Of a stretch of 16,859 bases of DNA, positions 7,659 to 13,889 are shown in pieces (within the stretch, counting starts at the first letter, position 1; each line of letters begins with the position of its first letter). The notes under the pieces are model-generated. The model was given only the letters and a program-made list of their open reading frames with translations, did no database searches and was not told the DNA's origin. The DNA is from an uncultured Bacilli bacterium (GTDB lineage: Bacteria; Bacillota_I; Bacilli_A; RF39; UBA660): positions 1-16,859 of the forward strand of contig CAKOUR010000020.1 of assembly GCA_934120635.1 (NCBI GenBank), in the 5' to 3' direction. Position numbers and translations under genes: made by a program.

Positions 7659-7783
7659 TTTTTGGTTGGTTAAAAAATTTTTCCTAGTTTCTATTTTTTA
7701 CTTTGATAATTGTTCTAAATAAGTATTGTTTGTACGGTTAAAAATTTATTGTTAGTAAATTATGATTTATTTATTTTTATTTT

Positions 7784-7792
7784 TGATATAAT
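7784..7792 (+). promoter_or_regulatory. Extended -10 promoter of tex
   Basis: TGATATAAT is a perfect extended -10 located 37 nt before the tex start codon. The -35 region is T/A-rich without a recognisable hexamer. Confidence 0.65.
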
Positions 7793-7828
7793 GGAAAGGA
7801 ACTAAAAAAATAAGAAAGAAGTGTAAAG

Positions 7829-9988
7829 ATGAATCAAGAAATTATTAAAGAAATTGCTGCTACTTTACGTGTTCGTGGTGAGCAAGTTGAGAGTGTTTTG
7901 AAACTACTTAGTGAAGGAAATACTGTTCCTTTTATTGCAAGATATCGTAAAGAGGCTACGGGCGCTTTGGATGAAGAGCAAATTCGTCAAATTAACGAAG
8001 TGTATGAATATCAAGTTAATTTATTGAAGCGTAAAGAGGATGTTATTCGTTTGATTGATGAGAAAGGGCTTCTTACAGATGATTTAAAGAAAGATATTAT
8101 GAAATGTGAGAAGTTGGTTGAGGTTGAAGATTTATATCGTCCATTTAAAGAAAAAAAGAAGACAAAGGCTACAGAGGCAATTAAGAATGGTCTTGAGCCG
8201 ATGGCTAAAATTATGATGAGTTTCCCTTTAAATATTGATATGGAGGAACTTGCAGGAAGATATTTGAATGAGGCAGTTAAAAATACTGATGAAGCAATTC
8301 AAGGAGCTAAATATATTATTGCAGAATGGATTAGTGATAATGCTAGTTATCGTAAATACTTAAGAAATAATATGATGAATCATGGGGTTATTGTTTCTAA
8401 GATGAAGAAAAAAGCTGAAGATGAGCATGGTATTTATGAGATGTATTATGATTATAGTGAAAAAGTGAAATATATTAAGCCTCACCGTATTCTTGCAATG
8501 AATCGTGGAGAAAAGGAAGGAATATTAAGTATTGGTATTGAAGTAGATACGGATTATGTACTAGGATTTTTTGATAAGAAAATTATTAAAAATGAGAAGA
8601 GTCCTGTTACCCTATATGTAAAAGATGCCATTCGTGATAGTTATAAACGTTTGATTTTTCCTAGTGTTGAAAGAGAAGTTAGAGCAGAATTAAAAGAGGT
8701 TGCTGAAACACAAGCGATTGATGTATTTGGAAAGAATTTGGAGAAATTACTTTTACAGGCACCAATGAAAGATAAGGTGGTATTAGGGTTTGACCCTGCT
8801 TATCGTACTGGATGTAAGTTAGCTGTTATTGATCCTACTTCAAGGATTTTAAATATTAGTAAAATTTATCCTCATGAACCTCATAATAAATGGGATGAAG
8901 CAAAAAAGATTATTAAAGATTTAATAAAAAAATATCATGTTGATATTATTGCTGTTGGAAATGGTACTGCTTCTCGCGAAAGTGAAAAGTTAGTAGCAGA
9001 AGTTTGTCAGGAATATACAGAGAAAAAAATTGCTTTTGTGATTGTTAGTGAGGCTGGTGCTTCGGTTTATTCAGCTAGTCCTCTTGCTATTTCAGAATTT
9101 CCTGATTTGCATGTTGAAGAGCGAAGCGCAATTAGTATTGGTAGAAGATTACAAGATCCACTTAGTGAATTAGTTAAGATTGATTCGAAAAGTATTGGCG
9201 TTGGTCAATATCAACATGATGTAAATCAAAAGAAATTGAATGAATCTCTAGACTTTGTTGTTAGTAAGGCTGTTAACGCTGTTGGGGTAAATATTAATAC
9301 TGCTAGTCCTTCTATTTTGAAATATGTTTCTGGACTTACGAAGACAACAATTGATAAGATTATTAAGTATCGTGAGAAGCATGGAAAGATTTTATCTAGA
9401 GAAGAAATTTTAGATGAAAAGTTAGTTTCTCCGAAGGTTTATGAACAGTCTGTTGGATTTATGAGAGTAATTGATGGAGAGAATATTTTAGATAAGACCT
9501 CTATTCACCCTGAAAGTTATCAAGCTACTTTAGAACTTTTAACGAACTTAGGTCTTGATACAAGTAATATTGGTAGTGAAGAGTTGATGAAAAAGTTAGA
9601 GGATTTAGATTTAGAGAAATATTCAAAAGAGCATGGTGTTGATATTTATACTTTAGAGGATATTGTAAAATGTTTAAAGCAACCAAATCGTGATTTTCGT
9701 GATGATTATCAAAAGCCATTACTTCGCAGTGATATTTTAAAGATTGAAGATTTAAAAAGAGGGATGGAATTAGAAGGAACAGTTCGTAATGTTGTTGATT
9801 TTGGAGTGTTCATTGATATTGGGCTTCATGATGATGGTCTTGCTCATATTTCTAAATTGACTAAGGATTATATTAAACATCCAATGGAAGTTGTTAATGT
9901 TGGGGATATTGTGAAGTGTTATGTTGATGATGTTAATTTAGAGAAAAATAAAGTTAGTTTATCTTTAATTAATCCATCAGAAATTTAA
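7829..9988 (+). CDS. tex: Tex family RNA-binding transcription factor
   Basis: The 719-residue protein has the complete Tex architecture. An N-terminal helical domain spans about 1-190 (NTVPFIARYRKEATGALDEE at 31-50). A YqgF/RNase H-like domain begins with VLGFDPAYRTGCKLAVID (318-335). Two HhH segments follow (VNINTASPSILKYVSGLT at 487-504, then a second near 570-615). A C-terminal S1 RNA-binding domain covers about 645-713 (GMELEGTVRNVVDFGVFIDIG). Tex proteins bind RNA and act in transcription and stress or toxin expression; the YqgF part is usually catalytically inactive. Length is normal. ATG 7829 has a modest site (GAAAGAAGTG). It is monocistronic from an extended -10 promoter, followed by the tRNA unit. 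Confidence 0.96.
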   Translation: MNQEIIKEIAATLRVRGEQVESVLKLLSEGNTVPFIARYRKEATGALDEEQIRQINEVYEYQVNLLKRKEDVIRLIDEKGLLTDDLKKDIMKCEKLVEVEDLYRPFKEKKKTKATEAIKNGLEPMAKIMMSFPLNIDMEELAGRYLNEAVKNTDEAIQGAKYIIAEWISDNASYRKYLRNNMMNHGVIVSKMKKKAEDEHGIYEMYYDYSEKVKYIKPHRILAMNRGEKEGILSIGIEVDTDYVLGFFDKKIIKNEKSPVTLYVKDAIRDSYKRLIFPSVEREVRAELKEVAETQAIDVFGKNLEKLLLQAPMKDKVVLGFDPAYRTGCKLAVIDPTSRILNISKIYPHEPHNKWDEAKKIIKDLIKKYHVDIIAVGNGTASRESEKLVAEVCQEYTEKKIAFVIVSEAGASVYSASPLAISEFPDLHVEERSAISIGRRLQDPLSELVKIDSKSIGVGQYQHDVNQKKLNESLDFVVSKAVNAVGVNINTASPSILKYVSGLTKTTIDKIIKYREKHGKILSREEILDEKLVSPKVYEQSVGFMRVIDGENILDKTSIHPESYQATLELLTNLGLDTSNIGSEELMKKLEDLDLEKYSKEHGVDIYTLEDIVKCLKQPNRDFRDDYQKPLLRSDILKIEDLKRGMELEGTVRNVVDFGVFIDIGLHDDGLAHISKLTKDYIKHPMEVVNVGDIVKCYVDDVNLEKNKVSLSLINPSEI

Positions 9989-9994
9989 TTCTTG

Positions 9995-10036
9995 TAGAAT
10001 TCAACTTATCGTTTGCTAAAGATAGGCCGAATTCTA
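9995..10036 (+). repeat. Hairpin downstream of tex
   Basis: TAGAATTC (9995-10002) pairs with GAATTCTA (10029-10036), and inner TTATC (10006-10010) pairs with GATAG (10021-10025) around a 10-nt loop. It lacks a U-tract, so it is not a classical terminator, though it could protect or end the tex mRNA. Its 3' arm is part of the segment complementary to the tRNA (10024-10038), and TAGAATTC itself recurs inside the tRNA at 10115-10122. Confidence 0.6.
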
Positions 10037-10045
10037 ATAAAACTA

Positions 10046-10074
10046 TTGACAGGTAGGCAATTATCTTATATAAT
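10046..10074 (+). promoter_or_regulatory. Consensus sigma-A promoter of the tRNA-Gly gene
   Basis: TTGACA (10046-10051) and TATAAT (10069-10074) are both perfect and exactly 17 nt apart, the strongest promoter in the window. Transcription should begin near 10081, giving a 15-nt leader before the mature tRNA. An imperfect inverted repeat (GTAGGCAATTA 10053-10063, TAATTGTCTAC 10077-10087) brackets the -10. Confidence 0.92.
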
Positions 10075-10095
10075 TTTAATTGTCTACTTGGTTAT

Positions 10096-10170
10096 GCAGC
10101 TGTGGTTCAACGATTAGAATTCGGCCTTGCCAAGGCTGAGACGAGGGTTTGACTCCCTTCAGCTGCTCCA
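10096..10170 (+). tRNA. tRNA-Gly (anticodon GCC), variant D-loop/T-loop
   Basis: The 75-nt gene folds as a complete cloverleaf with encoded CCA. The acceptor stem GCAGCTG/CAGCTGC has 7 perfect pairs and the discriminator is T. The D stem is GTTC/GAAT with loop AACGATTA. The anticodon arm is CGGCC-TTGCCAA-GGCTG, with anticodon GCC at 10129-10131. The variable region is AGAC and the T arm is GAGGG-TTTGACT-CCCTT. The T loop is TTTGACT instead of TTCGANT (U56 for C56), and the D loop has GA instead of GG (A19 for G19). The two changes compensate, replacing the tertiary G19-C56 pair by A19-U56. The gene has its own promoter and terminator. It may be an ordinary decoding tRNA or a specialised one; the sequence alone cannot decide. 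Confidence 0.88.
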
Positions 10171-10181
10171 TTTGAAAAATT

Positions 10182-10203
10182 AACACCCGTTGGGTGTTTT
10201 TTT
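10182..10203 (+). terminator. Intrinsic terminator of the tRNA gene, likely bidirectional
   Basis: AACACCC-GTT-GGGTGTT forms a 7-bp GC-rich stem followed by a T run to 10203. On the minus strand it is followed by AATTTTTC, so it may also stop transcription coming from the minus-strand gene at 10306. Confidence 0.93.
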
Positions 10204-10204
10204 G

Positions 10205-10242
10205 TGGAGTAGCTTTGAAGGGAATCCCTCGTCTTGCTTGGC
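10205..10242 (-). pseudogene. Degenerate inverted copy of the tRNA-Gly 3' half
   Basis: Read on the minus strand, this 38-nt segment runs from GCCAAG through GACGAGGG and CCCTTC to CTCCA. It aligns with the tRNA from the anticodon (10129) to the CCA end (10170) with a few substitutions and small deletions: the T loop is shortened and two bases of the anticodon stem are lost. It cannot fold as a tRNA. It may be a remnant of a second tRNA or attachment site in inverted orientation, or a segment selected to pair with the tRNA. A separate 8-bp hairpin (TTTTAAGA/TCTTAAAA, 10245-10272) follows. Confidence 0.65.
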
Positions 10243-10305
10243 TTTTTTAAGATAAAGAACTTGCTCTTAAAAGAATTATTATAAATCAATTAATTATACA
10301 CTAAA

Positions 10306-11058
10306 CTAACTTTTATTATTTTTTTTGAAGTCGATTATACTTTCTTTTATAAAATTCCATCTAATACATACAATGTATCTTTCCTTTGCATATTTTGAAT
10401 CATGATTCAAATTTCTTTTTTTAGGTCCAATAGTCATACAAGCTATGTGAGGAGATGTGTAATCTAGACATCTTTTAGATAAAATTAAATCATAGATGTC
10501 ATGTTTCATTATCCAAACATAATGATTAGTTGTTCCACATACCAAAGCATCAATGTCATAATCTGAATTCCTGCCTCGAACAATAAATCTATCTATCATA
10601 TCTACTATTATTCTTGTTTTATTTATGCATTTGTTAAAAATATCAATTTCACTTTGGTATATTTTTTTATATTCTTCTGAACTTAATGATTGTGAGAAAT
10701 TTATTTTTCCTTCTTTATCTTTTGCATACCCATAATGGTAACTTACATATTTATCAATTGTATTATATTGTATTCCTAATTTTTCTAAATACATTTTAAA
10801 TTCTTGGATTTGTTCATGGTGCATAGAATTACTATTACCACATTTTAAACTAATTCCTTTGACATTATTTTTATATTTAATAAATATATCTGCTTTTTGA
10901 ACCATTTTATTTTTCCAAGATATAATTGGTGCATCATTTTTTATTTTTTCTCCAAATAGTTCATATAAAAATTGAATTGAATTTTGATCTAATTCATTTA
11001 AGTATTTATTGTTAAATAATTTTACAAAATCATATTCATTCTGATATCCGTTATTCAT
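10306..11058 (-). CDS. Putative restriction endonuclease-like (PD-(D/E)XK-like) protein
   Basis: This is a soluble 250-residue protein. The most informative block is KADIFIKYKNNVKGISLKCG (55-74) followed by NSNSMHHEQIQEF (75-87). An Asp (57), a beta hairpin and a Lys (72), followed by a conserved-looking His/Glu helix, resemble the core of some type II restriction enzymes and other PD-(D/E)XK nucleases. The acidic residue usually two before the Lys is Ser here, so catalysis is uncertain. Further blocks are VDMIDRFIVRGRNSDYDIDALV and SPHIACMTIGPKKR. No methyltransferase is adjacent. The start at ATG 11058 has an excellent GAAAGGAG 6 nt upstream. An intrinsic terminator ends just before that site, so expression probably depends on readthrough. 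The function is a hypothesis; an uncharacterised conserved protein is the safe label. Confidence 0.6.
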   Translation of the reverse strand: MNNGYQNEYDFVKLFNNKYLNELDQNSIQFLYELFGEKIKNDAPIISWKNKMVQKADIFIKYKNNVKGISLKCGNSNSMHHEQIQEFKMYLEKLGIQYNTIDKYVSYHYGYAKDKEGKINFSQSLSSEEYKKIYQSEIDIFNKCINKTRIIVDMIDRFIVRGRNSDYDIDALVCGTTNHYVWIMKHDIYDLILSKRCLDYTSPHIACMTIGPKKRNLNHDSKYAKERYIVCIRWNFIKESIIDFKKNNKS

Positions 11059-11073
11059 TTTTTATCTCCTTTC

Positions 11074-11105
11074 AAAAAAAGAGAATATACCTTTATGGTA
11101 TACTC
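11074..11105 (-). terminator. Intrinsic terminator/attenuator immediately before a ribosome site
   Basis: On the minus strand GAGTATACC (complement of 11097-11105), loop ATAAA, and GGTATATTC form a 9-bp stem with one G-U pair. TC and seven T (complement of 11074-11082) follow. The T run directly abuts the GAAAGGAG site of the nuclease-like gene, leaving no room for a promoter in between. Confidence 0.8.
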
Positions 11106-11200
11106 CCGAATAGATATATTTTTCTTGCTAAAATATAAATTATCGACATCAATTTTTAATTCATTATCAACGCAAGAGATAATGTGATTTCATTATAACA
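11106..11200 (-). promoter_or_regulatory. Promoter and structured leader of the nuclease-like gene
   Basis: TGTTATAAT (complement of 11192-11200) is an extended -10, predicting an RNA start near 11185. The RNA would begin almost at once with a 7-bp hairpin: CATTATC (complement of 11178-11184) and GATAATG (complement of 11162-11168) around the loop TCTTGCGTT. The loop bases TCTTGC (11172-11177) are perfectly complementary to GCAAGA (complement of 11123-11128), so a pseudoknot or alternative pairing is possible. The terminator at 11074-11105 follows. The layout is that of a riboswitch or attenuator, but I recognise no known class. Confidence 0.5.
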
Positions 11201-11484
11201 AAATTTTACTTATCATTCTAGATATTTTATCATTATTTATCAATAATTAATAATTGCCATATTTCCCCTTAATCAATAACTATATATTTTGATTGTACAT
11301 AACTTTCCTATTCCATTTTAATGATTTTATAAGTAGAAAAGTAATTATGAAGTATTTTCCTTTGATAAAAAAATAATTCCCCAGAAAGAATTTTTGTATA
11401 AACTAATTTGAAGGAGAAATTATGGAAACACAATTAACCAATACAGCTTCTGTCTTAGTTAAAGATTGAAGCTTTTAAAATATA
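11201..11484. other. AT-rich intergenic stretch
   Basis: Apart from the promoter edge at its low end and the 15-codon frame at 11422-11469, I see only AT-rich sequence with short repeats such as ATTTATCA and AATTAATAATT. No long frame, RNA gene or strong terminator for the membrane protein gene ending at 11485 is visible. Confidence 0.4.
11422..11469 (+). CDS. Possible 15-residue peptide or truncated gene start
   Basis: ATG 11422 follows a textbook AAGGAG (11411-11416) at 5 nt and encodes METQLTNTASVLVKD before TGA. It runs opposite to all neighbouring genes and stops 16 bp before the end of the membrane protein gene. TATAAA near 11396 has no matching -35. It could be a small peptide, a leader peptide, or the 5' remnant of a gene lost by deletion. 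I cannot identify a parent family. The ribosome site is the main evidence. Confidence 0.35.
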   Translation: METQLTNTASVLVKD

Positions 11485-12195
11485 TTACCAATACTTACTT
11501 TCATAAATTACTTCTTTTGTGATTTCGTTAATAGCAACAAATGAAAGATTACCATGATTACAACTACTTTTTTTGTAGCATTTATCTTCTATTAGGTAAA
11601 TAAGAAAATTATCTTTATTTTCTTGGTTGAAAAAAATTGATGTCAATGAGTGATTTTCTTTATTATAATCTTTATAGAAGCCTATCCAAATAGATTGAGA
11701 TTGATATTTCTTTTGAAAATCTTCTTGATTTAGATTTTTATCTATATAATATAACGAAGTACTTGTTTCTGCTTGAAGTAATCCAGTGGTCTGTTCAAAT
11801 TTTACTTTTTCCACATTATTGGGAATTTCTTTTGGGAATACTTTTGAGGATTTTTCTATTAATGAATAATATTTTTTATCTGTAATAGGATTTTCAAAAT
11901 TAATAAAAGATATTACTATCATACTAAATATATAATAAAATATTAATAAATAAGTAAAAATGATTTTTAGAAGCAAATTCCTTTCTTTACTTATTTTTTT
12001 ATTGAGAATTTTTTTTAGAATGATAAATAAAGAAATTATGATAGATGGCAGAAATGAAATAAATAAAACTTTTAATCTAATCTTATTTGGAATGCCAATA
12101 CTAGTATGAAAGAAGAGAATTCCTATAATGATAGAGAATATTAATGTAATAGTAAGAAATGATATTTTTTGTTTATTTAACTTTCTATATTGCAA
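11485..12195 (-). CDS. Three-helix membrane protein with extracytoplasmic-type domain
   Basis: With TTG 12195 as start the product has 236 residues. GGAAGG lies about 8 nt before this TTG, whereas the in-frame ATG at 12228 lies deep in the preceding gene without a ribosome site. Three hydrophobic helices are evident at about 11-30 (ISFLTITLIFSIIIGILFF), 43-62 (VLFISFLPSIIISLFIILKK) and 76-99 (FTYLLIFYYIFSMIVISFI). A soluble C-terminal domain of about 135 residues follows, with Tyr/Lys-rich beta-like segments and two cysteines in KCYKKSSC. The gene overlaps the ADP-ribosyltransferase-like gene by 11 nt and is last in the operon. Function is unknown; it might be an effector or immunity component of the cassette. 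Confidence 0.7.
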   Translation of the reverse strand: MQYRKLNKQKISFLTITLIFSIIIGILFFHTSIGIPNKIRLKVLFISFLPSIIISLFIILKKILNKKISKERNLLLKIIFTYLLIFYYIFSMIVISFINFENPITDKKYYSLIEKSSKVFPKEIPNNVEKVKFEQTTGLLQAETSTSLYYIDKNLNQEDFQKKYQSQSIWIGFYKDYNKENHSLTSIFFNQENKDNFLIYLIEDKCYKKSSCNHGNLSFVAINEITKEVIYESKYW

Positions 12196-13015
12196 TAACT
12201 TTTCCTTCCAAATTACATATATATGCATTTGGTAATAATTTTTTTATTTCATTTAATTTTGATTGATCTTTTTCATATTCTCTACCTACTAATATTCCTT
12301 CAATTAAATTTGCTGGTAGTCCAAAGAGAATTGCACTTTCTCGATCAGTAAAAAAATCATCCTTATTTTTTCTATCTACAATAAACTTTTCGTAATAATC
12401 TGGATTAACAAATTCCTTAACATCTTCATCACTAATACCATTTGACAAAATATCGCCTTTAAGTAATTCTTTTATTACATCATTATTACCATTAAAAATA
12501 ATACCAACTTGAACTTTATTTTGCACTAAACTAGGCATAAATCTTGCTTCTTTAGTTTGTTCCATTTTCCATGCTAAATATCCTTTTTCTATTACTTTAT
12601 TCATTAATGTAGATATATCAGAAAAACTTATCACTTCAGTTTCTTTATTATTGTCTAATTGATTAAAGTATTTTACTGTACCTCCTGAATAAAAATTAAT
12701 ATATTCTTTTAATTGATAATCTTTCTTAAGATTCCAAACACCAACAGAACTAGGATATTTTGATAATCTACCATCTATAAACCAACTAGATATTAGTCCA
12801 TCTTTAACAATTTCTTTTAATCCTTCTATATTTTTATAAGTTCCATGAAGTAGTGTTCCTTTTTTTAAAATTACCTCATCCCCTACTTTATAATTATGAT
12901 TCGGTAATTTAAATGACTTGGCCTCGTCATATTTTTCAATTTGTTTTATCATAATATCTGCTGATAATTTATTTAATTTACTTTTAGTAATTCTAATATA
13001 AGTTTCTTTATTCAT
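12185..13015 (-). CDS. Putative ADP-ribosyltransferase-like protein
   Basis: The 276-residue soluble protein has, after a helical N-terminus (1-40), KKGTLLHGTYKNIEGLKEIV (51-70) and then KDGLISSWF. The order hydrophobic-HGT (57-59), a helix with I/L pairs, then 'GL', recalls the NAD-binding start of PARP/KptA-type ADP-ribosyltransferases. Later blocks are MEQTKEARFMPSL (151-163), DFFTDRESAILFGLP (220-234) and LIEGILVGREYEKD (237-250), which would fit the last strands of that fold. I cannot place the second and third catalytic residues with confidence. The start at ATG 13015 (GGAG 8 nt upstream) overlaps the Nudix stop by 8 nt (ATGAATAA), so the two are translationally coupled. The function is inferred from motif and from the Nudix neighbour. 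Confidence 0.5.
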   Translation of the reverse strand: MNKETYIRITKSKLNKLSADIMIKQIEKYDEAKSFKLPNHNYKVGDEVILKKGTLLHGTYKNIEGLKEIVKDGLISSWFIDGRLSKYPSSVGVWNLKKDYQLKEYINFYSGGTVKYFNQLDNNKETEVISFSDISTLMNKVIEKGYLAWKMEQTKEARFMPSLVQNKVQVGIIFNGNNDVIKELLKGDILSNGISDEDVKEFVNPDYYEKFIVDRKNKDDFFTDRESAILFGLPANLIEGILVGREYEKDQSKLNEIKKLLPNAYICNLEGKVIAI

Positions 13016-13484
13016 TCTCTTTACTCCAATCAATATGATGAATTATATTTAAATTATTACTTTTTATATATGATATAGTTTTTTGGGGTAATATTTTAAT
13101 TTTGTCTAACTTATCTATATCTATCCAGTGAAAAGTTTGTCCTTCGTGATCTAAACAATTAAAATCTACTTTATCAATTTTTCCATTGTATATTGCTTTA
13201 TAACAGAAGTTATATTGCATGATATTTTGTCTTTTTCTTTTTAGAAAATTTTCTTCTAGGCTACATAATCTATATTCTAAACAGTATCCTGTTTCTTCTA
13301 ATATTTCTCTTTTAATAGCAGTTTTGCTATCTTCATTAAATTTTATTTTACCACCTGGTAATAAATAGAAATCTCTACCATCTTCTATTTTAAATAATAA
13401 TACTTTTGTCTTGTCTTTATTATAAATAATAGCACTTGCTCTTGAGTGAAAAATATTATTATTTATTTTAATTTTTAAATCCAT
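13008..13484 (-). CDS. Nudix hydrolase
   Basis: The 158-residue protein has a perfect Nudix box, G-x5-E-x7-R-E-x2-E-E-x-G, at 45-66 (GKIKFNEDSKTAIKREILEE followed by TG). The metal ligands are therefore intact. LLPGG precedes it, and strands around 15-31 and 94-120 (HWIDIDKL) complete the domain. Nudix enzymes split nucleoside diphosphates linked to another group, such as ADP-ribose, sugar nucleotides or oxidised nucleotides; substrate cannot be read here. The start at ATG 13484 follows AGGAG. The gene lies 8 nt after the 127-residue unknown and overlaps the putative ADP-ribosyltransferase gene, which makes ADP-ribose chemistry an attractive guess. Confidence 0.92.
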   Translation of the reverse strand: MDLKIKINNNIFHSRASAIIYNKDKTKVLLFKIEDGRDFYLLPGGKIKFNEDSKTAIKREILEETGYCLEYRLCSLEENFLKRKRQNIMQYNFCYKAIYNGKIDKVDFNCLDHEGQTFHWIDIDKLDKIKILPQKTISYIKSNNLNIIHHIDWSKENE

Positions 13485-13492
13485 ATTTTCTC

Positions 13493-13876
13493 CTATCTTT
13501 TAGAAACTGAATTTTTTTCTAATTTTGTTTGATTACCCTCATCAAAAACTCCTTTGGCTAAAAACATTTTTTTTATTAATGACTGTAAGTAATCATCATT
13601 TATTCCTATTTTATTTATTAAAAATTGATAATCTTGTTCTGAGATTTTTCCGTCTTTAACTCTTTGTTTGATATCAAACATTTCTCTATATTCATCTACT
13701 TTTTTTTGATCATCACAACACAATTCAAAAACATCTGCATCATTTGGGATATATCCATTTTTGATTTTATTCATTATACTATTAGCAGAATCACTATTAT
13801 TTATTTTTTGTTTTTGATATTGTTCATATCTTTTATTAATTAATGCTTGTTCTAAATCTTTATCATAGAAATCCAT
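13493..13876 (-). CDS. Small charged helical protein of unknown function
   Basis: The 127-residue product is strongly charged and predicted helical, with no membrane segment. It contains IMNKIKNGYIPNDADVFELC, paired cysteines (CC) and QRVKDGKISEQDYQFLINKI, a pattern seen in short helical repeat or adaptor proteins. I recognise no family. ATG 13876 is preferred because AAAGGTG lies about 6 nt upstream; a GTG at 13885 would place that site inside the gene. It is 13 nt after the 186-residue gene and 8 nt before the Nudix gene, so it belongs to the same mRNA. Confidence 0.75.
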   Translation of the reverse strand: MDFYDKDLEQALINKRYEQYQKQKINNSDSANSIMNKIKNGYIPNDADVFELCCDDQKKVDEYREMFDIKQRVKDGKISEQDYQFLINKIGINDDYLQSLIKKMFLAKGVFDEGNQTKLEKNSVSKR

Positions 13877-13889
13877 TTCAATCACCTTT

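Noticed and set aside
9525..9719. Minus-strand 64-codon frame
   Set aside because: Lies inside tex on the opposite strand without a ribosome site.
9989..10095. Glycine T-box or other riboswitch upstream of the tRNA
   Set aside because: No T-box consensus or antiterminator is visible, and the consensus promoter places the RNA start only about 15 nt before the tRNA.
10107..10289. Minus-strand 60-codon frame across the tRNA
   Set aside because: It spans the tRNA, its terminator and the tRNA-like remnant; no ribosome site and no coding character.
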